Assembly (NCBI RefSeq): GCF_020921035.1
Contig: NC_063158.1
Span: 26,894,962 to 26,958,961, forward strand
Source: Rhodamnia argentea
Lineage: Eukaryota; Streptophyta; Magnoliopsida; Myrtales; Myrtaceae
DNA: 64,000 nt
Direction of reading: 5' to 3'
Shown: positions 22,919 through 33,769 of the stretch, piece by piece
Layout: the number at the start of each line of letters is the position of its first letter
How positions within the stretch are numbered: position 1 is the first letter of the stretch
Notes under the pieces: generated by a model
Database searches by the model: none
What the model saw: only the letters and a program-made list of their open reading frames with translations
Told to the model about the DNA's origin: nothing
Made by a program: the position numbers and the translations under genes

Positions 22919-25900
22919 TTATACAGGCAAAGCAGTTCTCATGCTCTTGTGCATAGTTCTGATGACAGTTGTGACCTGCTCTCTCTGATCTTCGCTCGAA
23001 CACGCCGAAAGCAGCACTTTCGCAGTCCCTCCGTCCGGCAAACAACCCGAGTCAATCATTTCCTCGAAAATGTCTAAACATCTTTTGTAAAGCTTCTTTC
23101 TTGAGTATGCTCCGAGTCGAGATGTCCATGTCACGACATCCGGCTGCAACCTTTTGATAGGAATCATCTGGAAAAGCTCCTCGACTTTTTCCAAATACCC
23201 TGCTCGTGCATATGCGTTGATCAGTGTGTTATAGGTGGTTATATCGGCTAGATATGGTCCGGTTTCCATTGCATTCAACACTTCCTCCATCTTTTCGAAT
23301 TGTCCTAATCGGCCATAGAGGTTCAACATGCTGTTGAGGACATGAGTATCAGGCTCGAGGCCAGATTGCTGCATCTGTCTTACGATGTCCTCGCACTTAG
23401 CTATGTCGCCACTTTTTGAGTAAGCACATAAAAGTAGCATGTGCGATTTCATTGTGGGAACTACCCCTAGTCGCTTCATGTCTTCGAAAACAGACTCTGC
23501 ATCTGAACCACAAGCCCAAAGAAGAGTGAGCTAAAGGATGGGGACAGCAGGCAAGTGCTTACAAGATTGAATCTAGTTCCACAAGAGATGCACTCTAATT
23601 TTGTCCCACCAAGTGTTTTATGTTTCCCGTAGAAGAATGAGCAAACATCATGCCATTCCAGCATTCACAGCATTTGGATCACTTTCAATCCTCATAGCCA
23701 AACTTAAAATAACCACTGCATCATCTACTCAAGTTGCTAACCTTCATAAAGACCCGATCAACACTATAGTAACTGTAGGTCCTAATGGACTTGACCATTG
23801 GAAGATGATCTAGTACAGCATCATCAGCTCAAGTTGCGACTAACCTTTATAAAGACCTGATCTCCCGTATGCATCTACCATAATATTGAAGGAAGCCCTA
23901 TCAGGTTCACAGCCCATGTGCTGCATGAGCGAGAAGATTTCTGCTGCACCATAAGGATAACCTGCACGGCTGTAAAAGAATTTGACCTAATCAATTTCAG
24001 AAATGGTGAGAGAAAGGAAATTCTCAAGGCTCATGAACAATGCAGCTTCAAGTGCAAACTTAAGATATTTTTATGCTCCCTACGAACTCCTTCAGCTTTA
24101 AATTAAGGGTAATCGAAAACCAGAATTTCTATTGTGGCCATAGATTTGAGGAGGCAAAAGACAAATGTTACAATAATTTATTTGGAAGATTACGCAACCA
24201 AGTTCTCCCGCAACTCATCAATTACTGAAGTTGTCGTCAATACAATCTAACCCTTCTTAGCATTCTCGCTAGTAATGTAAGATAAATTAAAGTTTAGAAA
24301 TGTCTCTATATGATCTATACCCACAGTATAAATTTTACAAAAATCAATGTGGCGAAATATATTGCAATCTTAAAGCACCAGAGATTACAAGATTTTTCTT
24401 GTTGTGATTCTTTGGTTAACTATCATGTCGCTACCTTCTTATCTATATATATTTTCACCGTAATTTTTTCAGTGCTTGGAAAGGATGTTGTCACCAAAAG
24501 ACTTAAGAGAAGAAACCATATCAAATAAACACCTGTAAGCTTCCATGAGTGCATTATAAGCATAAACATCAGGCTCAAGCCCAGCTTCTTGCAGCTGCTC
24601 AAATATCTCTTCTGCTTTTTCACATAGCCCCTCCCTTGCAAATGCATTGATGAGAGCAGTATATGTGCAGATATTTGGCTTACACCTTTGACTTCTCATT
24701 TCATTGAACATCTTTAAGGCCATATAGGATTTACTTGCCTGCACAAGAATATACATAACCAACCAGAGAATTCCCCACGAACAAAGCATGGAATAACAAA
24801 TGCGGATCATGTGAGAGGCAAGCTGATCTCATACATTTCCTCTAGGTAATAAAAATCATTTAAAATGATCAGCATCAAGAGGACCTCAAACTTTAAGTAA
24901 ATGTTGAAGTCGCAACAATGGAAGCGTGTTGCACTTAATGTGACTATAGTTAGCAGGACAGCTGCTGAAAGGCATGAGTGCATTGTTCAATCAAAGTCAC
25001 CTTTCCAAACAAGTTGATCAGCATGGTGTACGTCTCAGTTGTTGGTTGGCAAGACTCTCTCTTCATCCTATCAAAGATCTTGATTGCCTTTTCAGGCTTT
25101 CCTCCTTTCGTTAGCCCATCAATGTATGCATTATACACAGTGGCACCTGCTCGAATGAGATTGTCCTGTTCATACCTGACTAAATATGAAGAACCAAACA
25201 TAAAATCGTGGAATGGAAGCAATAAAATGCAAAACTTCTATTCGAAACCTCTCTGAGAACCGCACAACTAAGACGATGCATAGAGACCTTATGTTATCGA
25301 GCCAATATGACAGCACATCTGGCAGCAATTATGTGTTGGTGCTGATGGACAGAGGAGTTCTAGGCATTTTTGGAGTCTCAAAGACTAGCAACTTCTATCG
25401 TAATAACTAATTTGGACAAACTAGGAGATCATAAATTTTAAGGGGTTTATTAACACCTCTCCATGCAGTGAATAGAGGAATTCAACTGTGTATAAGTGGA
25501 TTCCTCAGATTCACATAAGTGGGACAAGGCCTTCTGCATAATCAATGAGATAACTCTTATCTTTGAGTTCACCTGAATGTTTCTGCTTGTAATATATTTT
25601 TCAGTATGAGATGAAAGAAATGTTGGCCCTTAATAATTCACACAATGTGATATCATCACCTAATGAACTATTTTCTGTCCTCCGACCAAACAAAAAAAAG
25701 AGAGAGAACTGTCTTCTGTCCATATGCAAAAGGATATTTAAAGTAGCAAACGCCAGTTACGCCACAAAATTTATGGATAACATCAAAGAACTATATATAG
25801 ATATAAATTTGCTGCACCACATTCAAAACGAAATAATGTCTTCCCTAACTTTTTTATTACTTTCAGCAAGACAAGAAATTCATGCCAATCAACAAAGCAT

Positions 25901-27206
25901 CTTTACACCTTTCCTCCTAGTACGTGCAAACCCATTCATTTAAAGTCTTCTTTAGAGTTAAAAACTCAGCTAGCCCATGACTCTACCATTATACAACTTA
26001 CTATATATTATCATAACGCACTTGGAGGAAGGCCATATTTTCTCATCTCTGCAAAGACAGCCTCGGCTTTCACTAGCAAGCCACATGTACAATAGGCTTT
26101 CAGAAGAAGGGCATATGTATCCTCAGTAGGAACACACCGAGCTTCAATAAGTTGTAAATACGTGCTTTCTGCGTTCTGATACATTGACTTGTGTCCATAA
26201 GCATCTATCAATAAATTGTAGCAGATGACATCTGGCTGGAAGGAGCTCCTATGCAGTAGCCACTCACCTATCTGTGATACCATCAAGAACATTAGGAAAG
26301 TCGGACGTTGCCTGTAAACAACATTGTGCATATCCCTTCTAACTAAAGGGTTGCAGAATTTCCAGCTCTATAAGTCAACTTTGTCTCAACTAAACAAATC
26401 AAAGAACAATTATAAGAACATACAGACCATGGATGTGAGGTCACTAGTGTCTAAGGCAGCAGAGGACGGAAGAAAAATCACATATCCTACCATAATCAAA
26501 AACAGCAGAAGCGAAACTGTGGCGTTACAAACCAACCACTAAAAATCTTCAGAAATGAAATTTCTGAACATAGTTAAACTTTGGTCAACTCAAATTGCTT
26601 TTGCAGATGGTACATAAAAGAATCCTCCATTAAACAACACCGGGGGAAAAAAGATCTAAAGAAAAAGATCCAAACTTTGTCCCACCAGAATTATAGGGTG
26701 CCATTTCTTATTCAAACGAAGTTGAACAGCTACATTTATGACATCATCCCAAGTGGCATGAGTTGGAGGGAGAGTATCAAGACAAGCATTGACCCTGTTA
26801 GCACCATTTTCCTCCATAACGAAACTCAGAATTTGCTGAGCACTAGGACTCAGAACTGGGAATATCCCATCCACAAACCCAGAGCCATACTTCCAACCTT
26901 GGCCTCTCAAAGACCCACCTGCCAAAACTTGTCAAAATTAGTCAAATTTTTTGACAAAAAGAGCAAAATAAAGAAAAAGTCTGAATTTTTTTACTGATTA
27001 CCCTTTTGCCTGGAGACCTTTTTGTGATTGAATCTTCTCAATTTGCCACCCTTATCGATGTAAAAGCTGTCCCTCTTAAAATTGTCAAGAGAACCGCCTC
27101 TTTCCGAGCTACTTGATAATCTGCATTTGAAGTTGTCGTCGTGAAGCCTCGGCCTCGCGATTATGCATTTGAATAATGTGCAAGGAAGAATCCAACTTTC
27201 TGTCAT
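22919..27206 (-). CDS. P-class pentatricopeptide repeat protein (At2g35130-like)
   Basis: A helical-repeat, sequence-specific RNA-binding protein, probably organellar. Seven exons join in frame with GT-AG borders: 27002-27206, 26686-26918, 26022-26271, 25001-25146, 24533-24738, 23845-23969 and 22919-23502, giving 582 aa. An in-frame stop lies just upstream of the ATG at 27206, fixing the start. It opens with a basic, poorly conserved region, then GGSLRGQGWKYGSGF, then tandem 35-residue PPRs (for example PDVICYNLLIDAYG, KPNICTYTALINAFAREGL, EPDVYAYNALMEAYSRAG, PDVVTWTSRLGAYSRKKLY). The end is CSSEDQREQVTTVIRTMHK. The order of these blocks matches what I recall of Arabidopsis At2g35130. No E or DYW domain is present, so it is not an editing-type PPR. 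The RNA target is unknown. Confidence 0.92.
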
Positions 27207-27419
27207 AACTCGCTCTTATTCTCCTATTGTTTCGTTTCTCAGACGACGTTCGCACGAAGCCAACCGGGTAATACTGCAATCACTTGCTCATATTCAGCTT
27301 CAATGGCTTCTTGCTCCTGTCTGTTTCTTGATATTTTTTCACTCGATATTTGCAGAAAATATCTTATCCTAGGATGTGGTGTTGAAAGAGGCGGAAAAAC
27401 AAGGTCCAACGCTAAAATA

Positions 27420-27850
27420 AGCAGGAAAAAAAAAATAAAGACACAAATGATTCATGAAATTTGATTTAATGTGTAATGTGATCTCTCAAGTTTTAATTTA
27501 TTTAATATGATCCATGAACTTTTAAATTAATCAACATGATTTATATATTTTTGGTACATATTCAATATAGTTCTTCAATTATATAAAAATGTTCAAGGTG
27601 GATAATGAATTCTTCATCCATCGATTTGAACTATTGTGGCTTTCCCTCCGTTCCTACAACTAGCATCGATTGTTCAAGGAGATCCAATTCTTTTAATAAT
27701 TAGAAGTCCAGATATTACATTGAACAAATTAAAAATTTAAGTATTGCATCGTGTACAAATTCAGAGATTACATTGAACAAATTAAAAGTATATAAATTAT
27801 ATTACATATTATATCAAAATTTTATGGACCATTTGTGTCGTTATCTCCTA
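27420..27850. mobile_element. MITE with long imperfect inverted ends
   Basis: The left arm at about 27438-27530 (gacacaaatgattcatgaaatttga...) is matched in reverse complement by about 27755-27845 (...ttatggaccatttgtgtcgttatc). The internal words 'attgaacaaattaaaa' repeat. Total length is about 400 bp and there is no coding capacity. Fragments of similar type occur near 40380-40470. Confidence 0.6.
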
Positions 27851-28540
27851 AAATAATAAGCAAGTTGATTACGGTGAGTGACCTCAAAACACTGTTGAAA
27901 TTCGCAGGCGATGTTTATACCGGCTATAATTAGTACGTTACGGAATGCGGTGTTATTGTATTTGTGTAAAAGTAGAAGGTACTAGTGTGATTATTATTTA
28001 TTATAAACGTATCAGTAGTTGCTTTCTTTAGTTAATAGTCTTCGTCATAAGATAAATTACTAATCGTATCGAGTTTCTATTTATACTAATTTACTAATCA
28101 CTAATAGGAATGTTTGTACATTGATTGGGAGAGGTTGGTGATATAAAAGTTAACGTTTACCATTCAAAAGTCCAATCTCACGTGATTAATCACTATGTAG
28201 AATAGGCTGGATCTTTATAAATAGTATCAAAGCATCATAGGCTGGTGCCCAATGAGCTTGCCTGATTACTCAGAATACTTCTTTTGTAAATTAGATTCGT
28301 ACCCTATCCGACGACGGAGACACGTAAATTTGGCAATATATTGCTTAACCTACATGAAACGGGCTAGCTCGTTGTACAAAAATCATGTCCTGTGATTGTT
28401 TGCTACTTTGATAATTTACTATACGAGAAGTATTAGTGGAGGAATTAAACATTTCTTATTCGTGGAAAATTACTTGTCTATTAAGAAGCAACCATCCATT
28501 TCTAATTCTCGTTTCTTCTGTTTGAATGCATTCATGCGTT
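27850..28540. other. Intergenic region upstream of a membrane-protein gene
   Basis: AT-rich DNA with no recognisable gene. The stretch around 28215-28240 vaguely recalls repeat ends seen in LTR elements, but no structure supports a call. Confidence 0.4.
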
Positions 28541-28549
28541 TAGCATATG

Positions 28550-28809
28550 TATATATAGCATTGCCCCTTGCGGCCATGCAAAGAACAATCAACAAACTCC
28601 CGCTTTGATCGCCTCCCTCCCTCCCTCCCTCTCTCTCTCTCTCTCCACCACCACCACCACCATGAGATGCCGACACCGCCTTGTCGTACTCCGGCAACCA
28701 TCCTAGCGAAAGAAACAAATATAGGGTCGACCATTTCTCGTCTGTAATTTGGTTCATGTTCTTGGTTTTACTCGTATTCATAACATTTAGCCATCTAAGT
28801 TAGATTTCC
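28550..28809 (+). promoter_or_regulatory. Candidate core promoter and leader of the 192-aa membrane-protein gene
   Basis: TATATATAG at 28550-28558 lies about 250 bp before the ATG at 28810. A CCCTCCCTCCCT/CT tract (28612-28645) and a CAC run lie in the presumed leader. Plant leaders often carry such Y-patch/CT tracts. The transcription start is inferred. Confidence 0.45.
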
Positions 28810-29388
28810 ATGGCAGAAAGGGATGGCGATGCGCGGGTCCAGACCGTCATCTGCCTCTTCTTTCTGTGCGTCGTCACGGGTGGCGTCTTCCTCTGCCTCT
28901 ACATTTTCCTTCCCGAGACCGAATCCAACAGCTGGTTTTACCTCGCCGGCATAGTCCTCGAGGCCATTCCATGGTGCTTTTGGCTTCTTGGTTATCTCTA
29001 CTCTTGTTTCCGGCCTAGACCCGCAAATGATCCGTCAAAAGGGTTCTCCGCTCGTGTAAATAGCACTGCTGTGGCGCCGGTGCCAGCGCCCGTGAATAAT
29101 CCGCAGTCACCAGCAAAAGATTCCCCTCACAGCGAGGACAACGATGATGACGAGCAAAGGCGCGTCCATTTTGGCGCTGTGATTGTGATGGGGAATGAGG
29201 AGCAAAACGGACATCAATCAGGTGTTGAAGGGCTCAATAATGATGCTCTGGGAAATGGAGAAGACGGGGGCGATCATTCTCATAGCAACACGGGGTCGAC
29301 TTCAAGCACGCTGAATGATCACGACCTGTCGATCGGTTCAAGGGAAAGCGAGATGCCATTGACTCTTGGGGCTTCCTCTTGTAAATGA
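28810..29388 (+). CDS. Two-pass membrane protein with acidic C-terminal tail, unknown function
   Basis: A single-exon frame of 192 aa starting at ATG in good context (ttccATGGCA). The family is not one I can name. Residues 12-34 (VICLFFLCVVTGGVFLCLYIF) and about 43-65 (WFYLAGIVLEAIPWCFWLLGYLY) are two membrane segments joined by a short loop with an acidic LPETES. The rest is hydrophilic, with PAPVNNPQSP, an acidic patch SEDNDDDEQRR and a Ser/Thr-rich tail. The short first loop and charged cytosolic tail suggest a small plant-specific membrane protein of the plasma or endomembrane system, but nothing points to a reaction. Codon use and the upstream TATA and CT tract support it as a real gene. 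Confidence 0.75.
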   Translation: MAERDGDARVQTVICLFFLCVVTGGVFLCLYIFLPETESNSWFYLAGIVLEAIPWCFWLLGYLYSCFRPRPANDPSKGFSARVNSTAVAPVPAPVNNPQSPAKDSPHSEDNDDDEQRRVHFGAVIVMGNEEQNGHQSGVEGLNNDALGNGEDGGDHSHSNTGSTSSTLNDHDLSIGSRESEMPLTLGASSCK

Positions 29389-30220
29389 ACCTTTTGTGAA
29401 GGTTAATGTCACACATTTCTGATGCATATGGTGCAAATAGCTGTCAATATTTGTTAGAGATCAAGATGAGACAACTGAGTAAAGGTGATTTCATCGAAGA
29501 TTACTTTTTCTTTTGCTTCGTAATTCACGTTGTGAATCTGTTTCGAGTCTAGCGGCGAGATAGAAACCGAGTGCAATGAGATTTTGCCGACATGTGACGG
29601 GAATTGTCCTAATATTTGTGTGGAAGGGCTGAGATCTCTGACACTGACATAGCCTTCATGTTATGTAAGATGATGTGATGATCTTCTGGTTCAAAGTGTG
29701 GAAAGTGACAGTATGTATTTTGTGAAACTTGACACAGCATACAAAGTTGAATATACCATTGATTCATGCTTATGTATTGATTGCAATGAAGCATAAGGAC
29801 ACTTTTCTGACTATTTTTGCAGGGAAAACTCATTCAACTGGACAAATTTGTAGAACAATCCTTATTGAAAGCCTTGTCAATGGCACATTACCACAATGAG
29901 CTTCTGTTGGTGTTTGAGGTTCCATCCGATGAACTCACCATCCATATTTCCAGAAAATAAATATAGGTGAAAGAGAGAATCTCAAACTATTAGTTATTTG
30001 ACAGTGAAATTCTACAAAGCTTAGCTGCCAAATGAATAATCTTGGTTAAGTTCTGTCAAATAGACCTACCATTCACGCCAAAGATTAGTTCTTTGAACCA
30101 GAGAACGCTACTAGGATCGCAGTCAGTTGAATAGTAACCAAGCCTAGTTGAGGATGCAAAAAACCACTATATCCATGGAAAGGAAAAAACCATTTTTACC
30201 CCAAAACGTGAAACATTCAA
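29389..30220. other. 3' region and spacer between convergent genes
   Basis: The end of the plus-strand membrane-protein gene and the end of the minus-strand NPH3 gene converge here. Both untranslated ends are likely within it. No further gene is supported. Confidence 0.5.
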
Positions 30221-30227
30221 AAAACCA

Positions 30228-32258
30228 TTAGCCATGCCTAGGATGCACCTTCTTCTTCTTCTTCACGTGAGAACTATAATCATGCATGTTGCTCATGCAC
30301 CCAAACTTCCTCTTTATCTCTCCCCACATACTAATTTTCCCCCTCTTCTCCAACTTATGACTGCCGCCATTTCCATTTGCCATCTCTTTCCTCATCATGC
30401 TGCACTCTCTCTCGAGCTCCCTCACCTTGCTGTTCATCCTCTCCATTTCAATCCTCAACTCTTCCTCGGTACGACTCAACTTCCGTTGGTTTTCCTCCAC
30501 CTCTTCCTCTCCATCCTTTCCAAATCGTTCCTGGGTACTGTGCACTACTACTTCCTGCACGACTGTTTCTCGTAGCTTCAACTGCTCAGTAAACAACACT
30601 TGCACAACCACCCTTAATGGCAGCCTTTCATTTCGCACCGCATGCTCACAGGCTTCAGGAGACATTTTCTGGAAGTCCAGTACACGACACACCTCTTCTT
30701 TCTCCAACTCCGTCAGGAACCTATGCTTGTCCAGGTAAATATCGATAGCGCGGTATATTCCGTCGGAGTTTGTATGAATTGATGCTGCAAGCGACATCTC
30801 AGCCAGGGCGAGAAACGAATTGACCTGTAAGTCTACATCGCTTGCTAATTCTGCCAATAACTCTTCAATGAGATCTGCTACTTTGATAAAACCTGATTCA
30901 TCTGGACAAGTGAAGTTCATGTAGAAACTTTTCAGGATCCTTTTGACACAACCAATGTCATATTGTGTTTCTCCGGCATAGCCCCGAAAGGGTATTAGGA
31001 GGTCATTTACCATTGCCTGGTCGAGTTGTCTCCCTATCCTGATCTCAAATCCATTTCTACAGTCAGCACTAGCTTCCAGTGTAAGGGCAGAGTCCAACAT
31101 CTGAAACAATAAAGTACATGGAAGAAGCCTTGGCTCGCGAGGCAGGAGTCTCTCCACTGCTTCGATTACTTCCCTCTGAGAGTTCCTGTTGTATATTGAC
31201 ATGGTTTCGTCTCCTGTTGGGCTGGAACAAATCCATCTTTTCACGTATTGGCAAAGAGATGCCGCCACATATCCGGGTGGGATGCCTTGTAGGTTCATTG
31301 CTTTAATGACTGGTTCATAAAATTGCAGAGGCAGAGTCGTTAAATCCTCTGATTGCCAGTCGAGAACAAAAAGCTTTCTCCTTGCATTGGGTCTACACTC
31401 CCCATCTTCCTCTCCCTCACTGCTCTCATCCAATTTGGGAGCCTTAATTGGCTTTCCAAGAAGGCGGGGGTCGACTTGCGCCTTTGCAACAATGGAACTG
31501 AAACAGGCCTCGATAATGCCAAGATCCACAGCTTGCTGTAGGAGTTTCTCCGAGAGTCGCAGGGCCCTGATGGTCTCGTTCCAGCTTGGGAGGACTCTTT
31601 CTTTGAGAAAATCGATGGCCTTCTTCAGAAGATTGTTGGGGCAGTGAGTTTCAGTCATTTCCAGATCAGAAGCAAGGCAAATGAGGGGTACTGCATTTTC
31701 AGTAGAAAGTTGGACTTCAAACCCGTGGCAGAACCTTGCCACTAGCTCAAAGGTGTTGGGATCAGCGGAGATGTCTCGAAGGAAGTAAGATATCTTTTCG
31801 TAGGAATCTTTTTCCTCGAACAGTGCAGCTAGTTTTGCCGATTTTGCTGCTAGAAGCTCCTGATAAAACAATGGGACAGTAAAATCGCGATCAGCAATTC
31901 ATAGGATCAAAAAGGTAGACCATCGGAGTCGTTTTCACATTAGGCTTTAGGCCATAACCATTGATCCAACAGAGAAAAGCAAAAATGAGTTTATGTGATC
32001 TAAGATTAATCTTGTGACAAATTTCCTCACTTTACTGGATGTGAAGGGCTCGTCGCAAACAAGAATCTGAAGTTCAGATGGCGCACTCAACTTGGACGAC
32101 CTGAAAAACAAGGGGACGAGTGAAGAAAGTCGAGATAGAGCTGTGAATTAATGTCGATATGTAGTGTGCGCGTGCGCGTGTGTGAGAGAGAGTAAAATCA
32201 AAGGGTGAAGTGCTCACAAGGATGAGTCGAAACTTCTTCTGTTGACCATCTTCTGCAT
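30228..32258 (-). CDS. BTB/POZ and NPH3 domain protein (NRL family)
   Basis: A plant NPH3/RPT2-like protein; relatives act at the plasma membrane as phototropin-signalling scaffolds and CUL3 substrate adaptors. Three exons (32218-32258, 32031-32100, 30228-31859) join in frame to 580 aa. An in-frame stop just upstream fixes the ATG. Residues about 20-130 form a divergent BTB domain (LQILVCDEPFTSSK ... FELVARFCHGFEVQL). The NPH3 domain follows, with DPRLLGKP, YDIGCVKRILKSFYM, and the signature SPEACEHAVRNERLPLRVVVQVLFTEQ. A coiled coil (RTEEELRIEMERMNSKVREL) and a basic tail with five lysines end the protein. It is nearest to At5g17580-like members by general look. No break was seen. Confidence 0.92.
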
Positions 32259-32269
32259 TTTGGTCTCTC

Positions 32270-33760
32270 TGTTCTTCAGCTAAGAAGTCATACAAGAAGA
32301 CAAAAGTGAGAATGCCATGAAGGTTTTTTTTTTTTTGTGGTCAAAATCCCATGAAGTTCAAATATACAACATTTGCATATGCATTCCAAGTCGAGCAGAT
32401 GAATGGTAATGCATTTCAACCATGAAATTGTTTCACATCATAGACTCACAAAATGTGCTTAAATTCGATTTTTCTCGGCTAACCAAGAGCTATGCTGTAT
32501 CTATTTGGAGGAACTCTTAGACAGCATATAAGTCATTCATATAGAAAGGTCAGAAGGCCAAATGGAGATGGAAACTTTCATTGGAGAAGACAACAACTAG
32601 GGCAACTAGGTTGAAAAGCGACCGTCAGTTGAAATCTTCCATTTGAACACGCACGGCTAAGTCGCCAACAAATGAACCGAAGTAAAGAGGACACAAGATA
32701 GAGGCCCACCTATATTATGAAGACTTAGATTAGAGGTTGAGAGAGAGCTTGAAGGAAGTAAGCTTCTGGTGTACGAGAGGTGCTGAAAAAGGTGGAAGAA
32801 GTAATGTGACAATGGAAAGTTTTGACAAAAAGAGAGGCAAACACAGAGAGAGAGAGAGAGAGAGAGATGGGTTGTTGGGGAAGATAGCAAAGGATCAGGT
32901 GGAAGCTGATCTTTTGGCTAATGTGGCCGTTAGGAAGAGAAGATCTCGGGAAGTCAAAAATCTTCTTGAACTTCTCGTCTGCCATTTGCTTAGCTTCACA
33001 AATAAAATAAAGCAAAAAATATGGGGTATAAACAACAGATTAACAATCATTTCTTGTTTTGTTAGTTCAGGCACACACGATTGAGTGTGCAAAAGATAAA
33101 ATTGGTCGAATAGTTTCATAAAATAAGCTTAACCTGTTCTCTCATTTTCAAGGAAAAATTTGTGAGAGAAAGAGAGAGACTATGCAAGTGATTTAAAATT
33201 TTTAAAATTGTGAAGAAAATGGGGTGTGAGAAAATTACCATCCATATAATATACAAAAAGAAATTCTACATCTTTGGAATCAGAGCACATCAGATTGTGC
33301 TCAAAGGGTAATCCATAGAATGCTATTAGGGATATCGAATTGAGATTCTCCTGTGTAAACTGACAAGCCAAGTTTTTAGAGTGCAAGTTCACGAGGAAGG
33401 CATCCTCTAGAGACCTCAACAGACGAAAATGATTCAAATGGCATTGAGAGCATGCATCTTCATTCTCACCACAAGTTGGAGCTCTTGTGTCGTAGATGAT
33501 GAATGTAGTTTGACTCTGCAGCATTCTAGAATAAGTTAATGTCATTGTCAGTGAAGTCGCGGTGATTAATTCAGTGCAAGAAATGGCCAAAGTATAGAAT
33601 CTGGTGCCTGATGAAGTACACAACCAGAAATGTTAGATAGGCTTCCATGATCGATTTTTATGTTCAACTTTTTTCACAGCTGACTTTCTGTTGTATTTCT
33701 TTCTTAAATGACAGATTTTTCTTTTTCCCTTTCTCAAGTTCTCTTGGCAAGCGCCCGAAT
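32270..33760. other. Spacer between the NPH3 and PPR-E genes
   Basis: Includes a T run (32325-32337) and a GA microsatellite (about 32847-32868). A 147-codon minus-strand frame (33180-33623) has no family features and is not called. The promoter of the minus-strand NPH3 gene must lie at about 32270-32700. Confidence 0.4.
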
Positions 33761-33769
33761 GCCTCAAGA

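Noticed and set aside
28200-28250. Possible primer-binding-like 'agtatcaaagcatc' of an LTR element
   Set aside because: Poor match and no LTR or coding remains nearby.
30234-30738. Plus-strand open frames opposite the NPH3 gene
   Set aside because: They are antisense shadows of the real NPH3 coding exon.
33180-33623. 147-codon open frame on the minus strand
   Set aside because: No family motif, no clear start context, and surrounded by AT-rich spacer; likely chance.
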